DNA from: Jiella pelagia
GTDB lineage: Bacteria > Pseudomonadota > Alphaproteobacteria > Rhizobiales > Rhizobiaceae
DNA: 64,000 bases
Assembly: GCF_026898155.1 (NCBI RefSeq)
Contig: NZ_CP114029.1
Coordinates: 131,501-195,500, forward strand
Direction of reading: 5' to 3'
Shown here: piece after piece, positions 1 through 9,093 of the stretch
Position numbering within the stretch: the first letter of the stretch is position 1
How the letters are laid out: each line of letters begins with the position of its first letter
Position numbers and translations under genes: made by a program
Notes under the pieces: model-generated
Database searches by the model: none
The model's input: the letters and a program-made list of their open reading frames with translations, nothing else
Told to the model about the DNA's origin: nothing

Positions 1-117
1 GAACCTTCGCCTCCCGCCATCCGGGTCAACGTCGCCTACGGCGCCGATCCCCGCCTTCTCGCCTTCCTGGCGAAGTTCCTCGGCGGGCGCCAGCACAATT
101 TGAAACTGTCGAACTGA
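1..117 (+). CDS. C-terminal end of an unidentified protein (partial)
   Basis: An open frame enters from the left edge and stops with TGA at 115-117, giving 38 residues that end in GGRQHNLKLSN. No family can be assigned from so short a tail. It lies 9 bp upstream of the hydroxymethylglutaryl-CoA lyase start on the same strand, so the two are probably co-transcribed. In related genomes the lyase often follows acyl-CoA or CoA-transferase genes, but that is context only. Confidence 0.55.
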   Translation, partial: EPSPPAIRVNVAYGADPRLLAFLAKFLGGRQHNLKLSN

Positions 118-126
118 GAGACACGA

Positions 127-1027
127 ATGGCTTATCCCTCATCGGTCCGTATCGTCGAAGTCTCGCCGCGCGACGGCCTTCAGAATGAAGCGACGGCCGT
201 GTCGCCCGACGTCAAGGTCGAGTCTCATAGAGCGACTTGCGGCGGCCGGTTGTCGGACGATCGAGGCGGGCAGTTTCGTCTCGCCCAAATGGGTGCCCCG
301 GATGGCCGATACCGCCGAGGTTCTTTCCCGCATAAGTCGCGTCAGCGGCGTCTCCTATCCCGTCCTCGTCCCCAACATGAAGGGGCTGGAGGCTGCCATT
401 GCGGCGCAATGCGACGAGATCGCCGTGTTTGCTTCAGCGTCGGAGGCGTTCTCACAGCGCAACATCAACTGCTCCATTTCGGAAAGTCTCGACCGTTTCG
501 CGCCGGTCCTCGCCACGGCTCGCGACCACGGCATTCGGGTCCGCGGCTATGTCTCCTGTGTCCTCGGCTGCCCTTATCAGGGGGCCGTCGACGCCAAGGA
601 AGTCGCCTCGGTTTCGCGCCGCCTCTTCGAGGCCGGATGCTACGAAATATCCCTCGGCGACACTATCGGCACCGGCACCCCTTTCGCAGCCATAAGGATG
701 GTGGAGACGGTGGCGGAAAACGTCCCCGTAGAGCGACTGGCGCTGCATTTCCACGACACCTACGGCCAAGCCCTTGCAAACATCTACGCGTGCCTCGGCC
801 TCGGCGTCTCCGTCGTCGATGCCGCCGTCGGGGGAATCGGCGGCTGCCCCTATGCGAAGGGGGCGACGGGCAACGTCGCGACGGAGGATCTCGTCTACAT
901 GCTCAAGGGAATGGACGTCGAAACGGGGATCGACCTTTCTCAACTCATCGATGCCGCTCAATTCATCAGCGAAAAGCTGGGAAAGAGCCCGAATTCCCAT
1001 TTAGCTTGTTCGCTGGATCGCGTTTGA
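127..1027 (+). pseudogene. mvaB: Hydroxymethylglutaryl-CoA lyase, one-base frameshift
   Basis: The protein would cleave HMG-CoA to acetoacetate and acetyl-CoA in leucine or ketone-body breakdown. The first frame gives VRIVEVSPRDGLQNEA, the family's N-terminal signature with the catalytic Arg and metal-binding Asp. From about residue 33 the match continues in the next frame: IEAGSFVSPKWVPRMAD, the metal-binding HFHDTYGQALAN, and the cysteine loop GGIGGCPYAKGATGN. Length is 300 codons plus one base, normal for the family. The break is an extra T at 223 inside GAGTCTC; removing it gives the expected residues VELIERLAAAG. Everything downstream is intact, so this is either a very recent inactivation or a sequencing error. 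Confidence 0.9.
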
Positions 1028-1166
1028 TGGCAACATCGGGCCGTAAAGCGACCATGCGATATCTGGACTGATGGGGGAAGCTGCCGTCCCGGATCCTATC
1101 CGTTGCCGTCGTCACGTTGCTTCCTTTGCCAGTTCGGATTGTCGGTCGCACGCTTCGACTTGTTGC

Positions 1167-2223
1167 TTACCCGCCTTTGATCGACGCTTGCCAGTCGCGC
1201 AGGAACTTTGCCTTCTTCCTTTCGTCGAGCCAGGTGAGAAGGCTCGGCCGCAAGCGGATCGGTAGGAACGAGGTGCTCCCCTCGAAGCGGCTCTCGAAGA
1301 AGGTTTGCCCCTCGCGAAGGCTTTCCACCAGCGGAAAAAGGGACGAGCCTCGATCGACCAGGGTCTGGCCTTCGTCCGATAGGAGAAACCGGACGAAGTC
1401 GCCGGCCGCGGCCTTTGCGTCCGAATCCTTCGTGACGAGAACCGAGCGGGTGAAGACCAGCGCGTAGTCGCTGAGAAGGAGAATGCCGAGCCGTGGGTCG
1501 CGGCGCACCTGTTCGAGCGCATAGGAGCCGATGACGTTGTAGGCGAGGACGAGCGCACCGGTGGCGACGTCCCTCACCATGTCATTGGTGCAGCAGTAAG
1601 TCTTCGCCTTGGCGCGGCCGAGGGATTCGACCAGCCGTGAGGCCTGGAAGCCCCGCTGGGCATCTTGGGTCGCAAACATGTAGCCGACGCCTGACAGGGC
1701 GACATCGTAGGTTCCGACGCGCCCGTCGAAGAAGGACGGCTCGTCCCGGATCATGCTGGCGAGCCCGGACCTCGTGCTCGGAAGCGGCCGGTGCGAAAAG
1801 GCTTTGCGATTATAAAGGAGGGCCACCGGCTCCTGGGTAAAGCCGAAGAGCCTCCTCGCGCCAGCGCGACCATTCCGGCGTCTCGGGCACGTCCTCGACG
1901 GGACTTGCCAGACCGCGATTGACCAGCTGCACCTGAAGATCCATTGCGGAGGAGATGACGATATCAGGCTTCTCGCTCGCCGCGAGGACCGCCTCCTGGA
2001 GTTCGGAGGTATTGTACTCCGTGTAGCGGACGTCAATTCCTGGATACGCGGCTTCGAAGCCCGCGACGATCGCCGACATGGCGGCCTCGTCGGTCGCGCT
2101 CCAGACATCTATGACGGTGCGCTGCGCCACGCTCGATCGTTGCCCGAAGACCAGGAACGAGACGGTCGCAATCGCGAGAAGGCCGAGGATGGCCGCGACG
2201 GCCAGGCGGCGACGGATCGTCAT
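1167..2223 (-). pseudogene. Periplasmic binding protein linked to TctE, one-base frameshift
   Basis: An extracellular solute-binding protein with an N-terminal membrane or signal segment (LAVAAILGLLAIATVSFLVFG) followed by a start resembling iron/anion-type binding proteins (VIDVWSATDEAAMSAIVAGFEAAYPG). Its ATG overlaps the stop of the sensor kinase (ATGA at 2220-2223), so it belongs to the TctDE operon. Binding proteins beside TctE-like kinases are known and probably help in ligand sensing; that role is inferred here. The frame breaks at 1851, where the plus strand reads GAGCCTC. Dropping one base joins RWREE to LFGFTQEPVALLYN, and the rest is open to the stop. There is no permease or ATPase partner nearby. 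Confidence 0.8.
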
Positions 2224-3755
2224 GGGGCTCTGGGGCCAGGTGGCGGCGTTTCGGGCAGGGTGATGCTCGCGCTCAGTCCCGTGGGCTGGCGGTCCGAAAG
2301 GTCGAAGCGCCCCTTGTGGCTTCCGGCGACCGCTGCGACGATGGCAAGGCCGACGCCGGAGCCGCCGCCGGGCCCGCTCGAATAAAACCGCTCGATGACC
2401 TTGAGCTTTTCGGCATCGGTGATGCCGGGGCCCGAATCGTCGACTGCGACGGAGAAGGCCGAACGGCACTCGTGTTTCGTCGCCGTCACGCGCAAGGTGA
2501 TCTGATTGTCCGGCGGACCATGTCGCACGGCGTTGTCAACGAGGTTGCGCAATGCCTCACGGATCGCGATCGGATCGCCCGTAACTCTTGCAGAGGTGGG
2601 CGGCGAGGGCAGCTCAACGGCGAAGTCGATGCCGCCGGCCGCATCGTCACGAACGATTTCCTCCATCAGCCGCCGGACGACGTCTCCAAGATCGACCTTC
2701 TGGAACATCTCCTTGTCGGCACGGTGGATCACCATCGCGTGGCTGAGAAGCTGGTTGGTCAGGCGCACGGTTCGCCGCGCCTGATCCCGCGCCCGCGCGA
2801 CGGCCAAGGCGCCGGCCTCGCCCGGCCTGTCGGCGGCTTCCAGATGGCCGTAGAGCGCCGCGAGCGACGTTCGCATCTGATGGGCGACGTCAGCGATGAA
2901 GGATTCGGCCTGCCCGCGCGACAGGTCGAGACGTCGCATGAACAAGTTGATGGCCGTGATCAGGCTTTCGACCTCCCGGGGCGGCAGGGCGTCAAGGGGT
3001 TTGAGGTCGTTGGGCTGACGCTCGCGAATGTCGCGCTCGATGCCGGCAAGCGGGCGCATGGCAAAACCGATCCCGGCTCGCGCCATTGCCACGCCGGCAA
3101 TCGACAGAGCCGCGAGCGGCACCAGCCCCTTGAGGATCAGATCGCGTTCCATCGCGTTGCGGGCGATGCGCGTCTGGCCGATCTGAACGCCGATCCATTG
3201 CGGCTCGTCGGCGCTCAGAAGCGTGCGCCCGTTGACAACGAAGCGCACGGTCTCGCCGCTATAGGGGCTGTCGAAGAAGATCGGTTCCTGCCGTGGCAAT
3301 GACTGTCTGGAAAAACCGTCCGTCGGAAGGTCCGATGTGCCGGTCAGCGTCGTTCCGCCAGCGTCGACGATGCGGTAGAAAACCCGATCCTCCTCGTCGA
3401 GCGCCAGTATCTCCAACGCCGAGGGCGGCAGATCGATGTCGATCCCGTCCGGCGTGACCGTGATCCGTTCCAGGATCGCGATCGCCGCACCGTGCAGAAG
3501 AAGATCGTAGGTCTGGTTCGCAGAGCTGCGCGCATAGGTCCAAAGGCCGGCCGACAGCAACGCGATCAAGACCGCGAAGGCGGCCATCGAAGCACCCATC
3601 AGGCGCCGACGCAGCGAATAAGTGCGGCGCTCGCCAGCTCTCACCGAAATTCCTTCCAACGCCCCCGTGTCGCCCATGCCACGGCCGCCAACCGGCGGAT
3701 GTTTCCCCTTCCAGTCGATCGTTTCCAGCGGCTGCTTGGCTTTTCGATCACGCAT
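2220..3755 (-). CDS. tctE: TctE-type sensor histidine kinase
   Basis: A membrane-bound sensor kinase. Visible in order: a first transmembrane helix near residues 55-75 (MGASMAAFAVLIALLSAGLW), a periplasmic sensor region, a second helix (GLVPLAALSIAGVAMA), a HAMP-like linker, the HisKA box with the phospho-acceptor histidine in DVAHQMRTSLAAL, and the ATPase lid with NLVDNAVRHG, DDSGPGI and GSGVGLAIV. The first ATG lies 3 bp after the response-regulator stop; an internal ATG (MGDTGALEG) about 26 codons later is an alternative start with a more usual N-terminus. The gene sits between the response regulator and the binding protein and faces away from tctC, so it probably controls the tricarboxylate uptake genes. 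Confidence 0.88.
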   Translation of the reverse strand: MRDRKAKQPLETIDWKGKHPPVGGRGMGDTGALEGISVRAGERRTYSLRRRLMGASMAAFAVLIALLSAGLWTYARSSANQTYDLLLHGAAIAILERITVTPDGIDIDLPPSALEILALDEEDRVFYRIVDAGGTTLTGTSDLPTDGFSRQSLPRQEPIFFDSPYSGETVRFVVNGRTLLSADEPQWIGVQIGQTRIARNAMERDLILKGLVPLAALSIAGVAMARAGIGFAMRPLAGIERDIRERQPNDLKPLDALPPREVESLITAINLFMRRLDLSRGQAESFIADVAHQMRTSLAALYGHLEAADRPGEAGALAVARARDQARRTVRLTNQLLSHAMVIHRADKEMFQKVDLGDVVRRLMEEIVRDDAAGGIDFAVELPSPPTSARVTGDPIAIREALRNLVDNAVRHGPPDNQITLRVTATKHECRSAFSVAVDDSGPGITDAEKLKVIERFYSSGPGGGSGVGLAIVAAVAGSHKGRFDLSDRQPTGLSASITLPETPPPGPRAP

Positions 3756-3758
3756 GGA

Positions 3759-4430
3759 TCAGTCGTCGCGAATACTGGCGATATAGCCGAGACCGCGGAT
3801 GGTGCGGATCGCGACGGGCGAACCGTCGAGCTTCTTGCGCAGCCGCGTCATCGTCTGCTCCACGGCGTTCAGGCTCGGCGCCTCGTCGAAGCTGTAGATC
3901 CGGTCGGCGACCTCGTCCTTGGTCAGGACCCGTCCGAGTTGGCCGAGGAAAAGCTCCAGAACCTGCACTTCGCGGTGGCGAAGTTCGAGGTCGACGCCGC
4001 CGAGCGAGGCGCGCCGGGCGCGGCGATCGAATTCGAAGTCGCCTTGCACGAAGACATTACTGGCTTCGCCCGAGCGCCGTCTCACCAGAGCCCGGCATCG
4101 CGCCGAGATTTCGCGAAAGTCGAACGGCTTGACCATGTAGTCGTCGGCCCCGATGTCGAGGCCGACGATCCGATCGTCGATCTCCGAGCGCGCCGTCAGG
4201 ACCAGGACCGGCGTGCGGTCGCCTCTGGCGCGCATCGCCCGCAGAACGTCGTAGCCGTTCATGGACGGCAGATTGATGTCGAGGATCACGACGTCGAAGC
4301 TGACGTGCCGCAACAGCGATTCCGCCTCGGCCCCATCGGTTTCGAGGTCGATCGCATGGCCTTCGCCGCGGAACCGTTCAAGCAGGGCTTCGGAAAGGTC
4401 GCGGCTGTCTTCGACAAGGAGAATCCGCAT
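3759..4430 (-). CDS. tctD: TctD-type OmpR-family response regulator
   Basis: A 223-residue two-domain regulator. The receiver domain has the acidic pocket near the N-terminus (LLVEDSRDL), the phospho-acceptor Asp in DVVILDINLPSMNGYDVL, Thr in VLVLTARSE and Lys in MVKPFDF. The C-terminal winged helix carries LELRHREVQVLELFLGQLGR, VDRIY and a recognition helix ending in MTRLRKKLDG, then the wing IRTIRGLGY. It starts the divergent operon opposite tctC; TctD-type regulators activate tricarboxylate uptake in response to the external substrate sensed by TctE. Confidence 0.92.
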   Translation of the reverse strand: MRILLVEDSRDLSEALLERFRGEGHAIDLETDGAEAESLLRHVSFDVVILDINLPSMNGYDVLRAMRARGDRTPVLVLTARSEIDDRIVGLDIGADDYMVKPFDFREISARCRALVRRRSGEASNVFVQGDFEFDRRARRASLGGVDLELRHREVQVLELFLGQLGRVLTKDEVADRIYSFDEAPSLNAVEQTMTRLRKKLDGSPVAIRTIRGLGYIASIRDD

Positions 4431-4733
4431 GATCCAGTAGGCTTAGCCGGACTGAGCGGGTTTGAGAAGCGAGCTGATGTGCCGCGTTGCAGCATGACTT
4501 GCGGACGCGGCAGCGCCAACCACGCACCAATCGCGCGTCAGCCTCGTGTCAGTTTCAAGTCAAGTCACGGTCAGGATGGGTCTCTAGGTTGACGCTGGGA
4601 GAGAGGGGTGGCGCCGCGACCGGGAAGGAAGTTGCGCGCCTGATAGATCCGGGACGGTGCAGCCGCATGGAACCGGCGGGATATATTCCGCAAACCTCTC
4701 TCACCGGCAAAAAATCGATGGGAGGACCCAAAC
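4431..4733. promoter_or_regulatory. Divergent tctD/tctC intergenic control region
   Basis: 303 bp without a gene between the regulator operon and tctC. It contains TCAG-bearing half-sites in direct orientation around 4535-4577 (CGTCAG, GTGTCAG, then GGTCAG). The first two are one helical turn apart, as OmpR-family regulators often use. They are candidate TctD boxes by position and spacing only. A clear ribosome site (GGGAGGACCC) sits just before the GTG start at 4734. Confidence 0.4.
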
Positions 4734-5702
4734 GTGACATTCTTCAAGACCGCATCCGCCTTGCTGCTCGCCAGCGTCGTCATCACTCCGGCTTTCGCCC
4801 AGGAGATCGACCGGCCGGAATGCGTCGCCCCGGCCAAGCCCGGCGGTGGCTTCGACCTGACCTGCCGCATCGCGCAGCAGGGGCTGGAAAAGCAGTTCGA
4901 CGGCCCGATGCAGGTCACCTTCATGCCCGGCGGCATCGGCGCCGTGGCGATCAACCTGTTCAACACCACCCGAACCGACGATCCCAACGCCATCGTCGCC
5001 TTCTCGTCGGGCTCGCTGCTCAACATGGCGACCGGCAAGTACGGCCAGTGGGGCGCCGACGACGTCCGGTTCCTGGCGACCGCCGGTACGGACTATGGCG
5101 CGGTGATCGTCCGCGCCGATAGTCCCTATCAGACCCTCGCGGATCTGATGGCCGACCTGAAGAAGAACCCGGGCGGCGTCGTCATGGGCGCCGGCGGCTC
5201 GGTCGGTTCGCAGGATTGGATGAAGGCCGCCATCCTGATGAAGTCGGAGAATCTCGATCCGCGCCAGATGCGCTACGTCGCCTTCGACGGCGGTGGTGAC
5301 GCGATCGCCGGCCTGCTCGGCGGTTCGATCCAGGTCTATACCGGCGACGTCGGAGAAATGGTCTCTCACCTCGGAACCGGCGAAATGCGCATTCTCGCCG
5401 CGATGAGCGACGAGCGCCTGCCCGAGCCCTTCGCCGACATCCCGACCGCCAAGGAAGCCGGCTACGACGCCGTCTGGCCGATCGTTCGCGGCTTCTACAT
5501 GGGCAAGGAGGTTCCGGACGAAGCCTACAACAAGTGGGTCGAGGCCTTCGAAGCTGCCTACGGCACCGACGAATGGGCCACTCTCGTCAAGGACAAGGGC
5601 CTTCTCCCGCTCGACCTCTCGGGCGAGGAAATGGATGCCGACATGAAGAAGCGCGTCGAGCGCATGACCGGCATCGCCAAGGAAGCCGGCCTGATCGAAT
5701 AG
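4734..5702 (+). CDS. tctC: TctC-type tricarboxylate-binding protein (Bug family)
   Basis: The periplasmic receptor of a tripartite tricarboxylate transporter. The GTG start follows GGGAGG. The signal peptide MTFFKTASALLLASVVITPAFA is cleaved before QEIDRPE. The mature part shows the family's substrate-binding start (CVAPAKPGGGFDLTCRIAQQ), FMPGGIGAVAINLFN, and the usual order of the two lobes; 322 residues is standard. Bug receptors bind citrate-like or other carboxylates, and the exact ligand cannot be read from the sequence. The gene begins the operon tctC-tctB-tctA-abrB. Confidence 0.9.
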   Translation: MTFFKTASALLLASVVITPAFAQEIDRPECVAPAKPGGGFDLTCRIAQQGLEKQFDGPMQVTFMPGGIGAVAINLFNTTRTDDPNAIVAFSSGSLLNMATGKYGQWGADDVRFLATAGTDYGAVIVRADSPYQTLADLMADLKKNPGGVVMGAGGSVGSQDWMKAAILMKSENLDPRQMRYVAFDGGGDAIAGLLGGSIQVYTGDVGEMVSHLGTGEMRILAAMSDERLPEPFADIPTAKEAGYDAVWPIVRGFYMGKEVPDEAYNKWVEAFEAAYGTDEWATLVKDKGLLPLDLSGEEMDADMKKRVERMTGIAKEAGLIE

Positions 5703-5718
5703 TCCTCCCGGGCTGACG

Positions 5719-5761
5719 CATGGGCTGCACCGGTCTGCGAGAGCGGTCGGGGCAGCCCATG
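5719..5761 (+). promoter_or_regulatory. Intercistronic hairpin between tctC and tctB
   Basis: A perfect 10-bp inverted repeat, CATGGGCTGC at 5719-5728 and GCAGCCCATG at 5752-5761, lies in the 145-bp gap after tctC. No T-tract follows, so it is not a standard terminator. Such hairpins after abundant binding-protein genes commonly stabilise the upstream mRNA or reduce downstream expression; that role is inferred. Confidence 0.5.
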
Positions 5762-5847
5762 ACGCGTGCTTCAGTTGCTGCCATCCGCAACAGGTTGCCC
5801 GTTCCGCGCGGCGGCCTTGTTTCGCACCATCGTTTTTGGAGCATTCC

Positions 5848-6288
5848 ATGGCCGACCGGATTTTTGCCGGCGTGCTTCTGGTTGTGGCGATCGGCTATAC
5901 GATCATCGCCTTCACCGTGATCCGCGCCCCATTTCAATACGACCCGCTGGGACCGGAAAGCTGGCCGCGCATCCTCGGCTTGGTCGCAATCCCCTGCATC
6001 CTGTTCATCCTCGCCAGACCCGACGTTGCCAGCCTCGGCCTGCCGGCGAAGACCTGGGGCCGCCTTGCTGCGCTCGTCGTGATGCTCTGCGTCTACTCCT
6101 ACCTTTTCCAGCCGCTCGGCTTCATCATCGCGACCTTCGCCTTCTGCATGGCGCTATCCCTGATGCTCGGAGCCAAGCTCTTGCCGGCGCTTGCCTTCAG
6201 CGCCGGGATCGGCGTCCTGGGCTACTTCCTCTGCACCAAGCTGCTCGAACTCAACCTGCCTGCTGGCGTCCTGACAATATTTAGGTGA
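5848..6288 (+). CDS. tctB: TctB small membrane subunit
   Basis: A 146-residue protein with four hydrophobic helices (RIFAGVLLVVAIGYTIIAF, WPRILGLVAIPCILFIL, AALVVMLCVYSYLFQPLGFI, and the ALAFSAGIGVLGYFLCTKLL end). This is the length and topology of the TctB family. ATG 5848 is preferred over an in-frame TTG four codons earlier because GGAG lies just upstream of it. The gene is followed after 8 bp by tctA. Confidence 0.87.
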   Translation: MADRIFAGVLLVVAIGYTIIAFTVIRAPFQYDPLGPESWPRILGLVAIPCILFILARPDVASLGLPAKTWGRLAALVVMLCVYSYLFQPLGFIIATFAFCMALSLMLGAKLLPALAFSAGIGVLGYFLCTKLLELNLPAGVLTIFR

Positions 6289-6296
6289 GCTGAACC

Positions 6297-7821
6297 ATGG
6301 ACGCTGTCTTTTCCGGTCTTGCTGCCGGCTTCGAAGTCGCACTCGACCCCTTCAACCTGTTCCTCGTTCTCGCGGGCTGCTTCGCCGGCACGCTGATCGG
6401 CGCCCTGCCGGGCATCGGTCCGATCAACGGCGTCGCGATCCTTCTGCCGATCGCCTACGGTCTCGGCTTCAAGCCGGAATCGGCCATCATTCTCCTCGCG
6501 GGCATCTATTACGGCGCCGAATATGGCGGTCGCATCTCGTCGATCCTCCTCAACGTTCCCGGCGATGCCGGCGCGGTGATGACGACCCTCGACGGCAACC
6601 CGATGGCGCGAAACGGCGAAGCGGGAAAAGCGCTTTCGCTGTCGGCCGTCGCCTCCTTCGTCGGCGGCACCTTTGCGGTGGTCCTGATGAGCTTCTTCGG
6701 GCCGGCGCTCGCCTCCTACGCCATCCATTTTTCGCCGTCGGACTACGTGGCGCTGATGGTCTTCGCCTTCGCCTCGCTCGCCTCGCTGGTCGGCTCGAAC
6801 CCGGTGAAGACGCTGCTTGCCGCCGTCATCGGCCTGATGCTCGCCTCGATCGGCATCGACGCCAATACCGGCGTCGCGCGCTACACGTTCGGTATTCCCG
6901 ACATTCTCGCCGGCATCGACTTTCTGGTGGTGGTGATCGGTCTTTTCGGCATGGCCGAGGCTCATCCACCTCGTCGAACAGCAGGCCGCCGGCACGCTGA
7001 AGACGCTGAAGATCGACAAGAGCTTCGTGACGCTCAAGGATCTCGCCTTCGTCAAATGGACGATCCTGCGCGCCTCGCTCATCGGCTTCTTCATCGGCAT
7101 CCTGCCGGGCACCGGCGCTTCGGTCGCGTCCGCCGTCGCCTATGGCGCGGAAAAGCGCTCGGCGCGCGATTCCTCCAGGTTCGGCGAAGGCGACATGCGG
7201 GGGCTTGCGGCCCCGGAAGCGGCCAACAACGCCTCGGCCGGTGGCGCCATGGTGCCGATGCTGACCCTCGGCATTCCGGGCTCGGGCACCACCGCGATCC
7301 TCCTCGGCGCACTGCTCCTCTTCAACGTGACGCCCGGCCCGCTGATGTTCCAGCAGCGCCCGGAGATCGCATGGGGCCTGATCGCCTCGATGTATATCGG
7401 CAACGTGGCGCTCTTGATCATCAACCTGCCGCTGGTCGGGCTGTTCGCCCGGATGCTGACCATCCCGCAGCAGTTCCTGACCCCGCTGATCGCGGTCCTC
7501 GCTTTCGTCGGCGTCTATTCGGTCGTCTCCAACCCGCACGACCTCTACATGATCACCGCGCTCGGCGTGTTTGGCTGGTTCCTGCGCAAGCTGCAGTTCT
7601 CGCTCGCACCGGTCATTCTCGGCTTCGTGCTCGGCGGGCTTTTCGAGGATAATCTCCGCCGCGCCTTGTCGATTTCCGGCGGCGACTGGACCATCCTCGT
7701 GACGTCCTTGAACAGCCTGATCCTCTACGGCCTGGCGCTGCTGGTCATCGTCGTGCCGCTGGTTCTCGGCCGGCTGCGGCGGAGCCGTAGCGAGGGCGAG
7801 TCGCCAAAGGCGCCTGCATGA
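6297..7821 (+). pseudogene. tctA: TctA large membrane subunit, one-base frameshift
   Basis: The channel-forming subunit of the tripartite carboxylate transporter, about 508 residues and 10-12 helices. The first frame carries the family signature GCFAGTLIGALPGIGPINGVAILLP and YYGAEYGGRISSILLNVPG. The second half resumes in another frame with GFFIGILPGTGASVASAVAYGAEKR and PEAANNASAGGAMVPMLTLGIPGSGTTAI. The break is an extra G at 6960 in GAGGCTC; without it the protein reads FGMAELIHLVEQQAAG and is open throughout. The rest of the operon is intact. Confidence 0.9.
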
Positions 7822-8876
7822 CAGTTGCATACCGGCCGGTTCTGCTGGCCCTCGGCGCCGCACTTGGCGGCGCCACCCTTTTTCAGTCCATCGGAGTTCC
7901 GGCCGGGCCACTGGTCGGCTCTACCATTGCGGTGACCGCGCTGGCGGCGGGTGGCTTCTCGCCGAAAGTGCCGTCGACGCTCCGCAATCTCGGCTTCACC
8001 ACGATCGGCGTGACGCTCGGAGCCGGCGTCACCACGCATTTCCTCACCGACGTCCTGCGCTTTCCCGCCAGCCTCATCGCTTTGACCGCGACGATGATCG
8101 CCGTCATGCTGATCTCGTCGACCGTGCTCAAACGGTTCTTCGGCACGTCTGGCGGTACGGCGATTCTCGCCACTTCCCCGGGGGCGCTCTCCTACAGCCT
8201 TTCACTCGCTGCCGACCGTCCGGCCGCAAAGATCGACATTCCGTTCGTGATGGTCCTTCAGAGCCTCAGGCTTCTGATCATCACCATCGCCCTTCCGCCG
8301 CTTGTCGCTTTTGTGGAACGCGGCTCCGGGGGTGACGGAACGGTTCTCGCCCATCACGCACTCAGCTTTCCGGTCAGCATCGTCCTGATCGCCATCGCTG
8401 CCGCGGGCGGCTATTGTTTCGAGCGGCTCCGCGTCCCCGCGGCCTTTCTCCTGGCAGGCGTGATCACCAGCGGTCTTGGCCATGGGATAGGCTGGCTGGA
8501 GGGGAGGCCGTCCGCCATCCTCACCTTCATCGGCTTCTCGCTGGCCGGCGCCGTCATCGGCGCACGGTTCGCCTCAGTCACACGAACGCAGCTGCGCGAC
8601 CTCTTCGTCGCAGGGCTGGTGGTGACGACAATCGCGGTGGCACTGTCCGGCCTCGCCAGCTTCTTCGTCGCGGAACTTCTCGGCCTCCCTTTCGGCCAGG
8701 TGTGGGTCTCCTTCGCGCCCGGCGGCGTCGAGGGCATGAGCGCCATGGCCCTGTCGCTCGGTTACGACCCGGCCTATGTCGCCACCCATCACATCTTCCG
8801 GCTGTTGCTGCTGATCGCTGTCCTGCCCGCCTTCATGCGTGTCGATCAGCAGCGCACGCTGACCCCACCAGCCTGA
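7818..8876 (+). CDS. AbrB-family integral membrane protein
   Basis: A 352-residue protein with about ten hydrophobic helices in two similar halves, each opening with a Gly/Pro-rich segment (IGVPAGPLVGSTIAV and LRVPAAFLLAGVITSG), as in the AbrB/YkuI-like 'ammonia monooxygenase' membrane family. It ends with GGVEGMSAMALSLGYDPAYVATHH, a conserved family motif. Its ATG overlaps the tctA stop (ATGA), so it is the last gene of the transport operon. Members of this family are often linked to TctA genes; the molecular role is unknown, and auxiliary carboxylate transport is a guess from context. Confidence 0.8.
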   Translation: MTVAYRPVLLALGAALGGATLFQSIGVPAGPLVGSTIAVTALAAGGFSPKVPSTLRNLGFTTIGVTLGAGVTTHFLTDVLRFPASLIALTATMIAVMLISSTVLKRFFGTSGGTAILATSPGALSYSLSLAADRPAAKIDIPFVMVLQSLRLLIITIALPPLVAFVERGSGGDGTVLAHHALSFPVSIVLIAIAAAGGYCFERLRVPAAFLLAGVITSGLGHGIGWLEGRPSAILTFIGFSLAGAVIGARFASVTRTQLRDLFVAGLVVTTIAVALSGLASFFVAELLGLPFGQVWVSFAPGGVEGMSAMALSLGYDPAYVATHHIFRLLLLIAVLPAFMRVDQQRTLTPPA

Positions 8877-8894
8877 AAGCGTTCAACGACTTAT

Positions 8895-8910
8895 GACGCC
8901 GATCGGCGTC
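8895..8910. repeat. 16-bp perfect palindrome after the tct operon
   Basis: GACGCCGATCGGCGTC is a perfect palindrome 18 bp after the abrB stop, in a 217-bp gap between convergent genes. No T-run follows. It may be the stem of a weak bidirectional terminator or a protein-binding site. Its 12-bp core (CGCCGATCGGCG) recurs in the island hairpin at 24429-24440. Confidence 0.45.
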
Positions 8911-9093
8911 GAGGCCCCGCGCCGATACACAGACACGGACCGCGAAAGCCGCCATCCGGTCCTCGCCCCGTCTCAGCCGTTCAAGAGCGTCGCGAGTGAT
9001 TTTGGACGCGGTCGCTCGTCGACCAGCGCGAGTCGTCCGAGCGCGGCAATGACAATGCGGCGGATCACGTGACCCGCAGATCGTGTTCTCATC

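Noticed and set aside
6297..7821. Programmed ribosomal frameshifting as the explanation for the TctA break
   Set aside because: No slippery heptamer or downstream structure is seen at 6960, and the same GAGNCTC context breaks six unrelated genes. Only the IS3 OrfA/OrfB overlap has a proper slip site.
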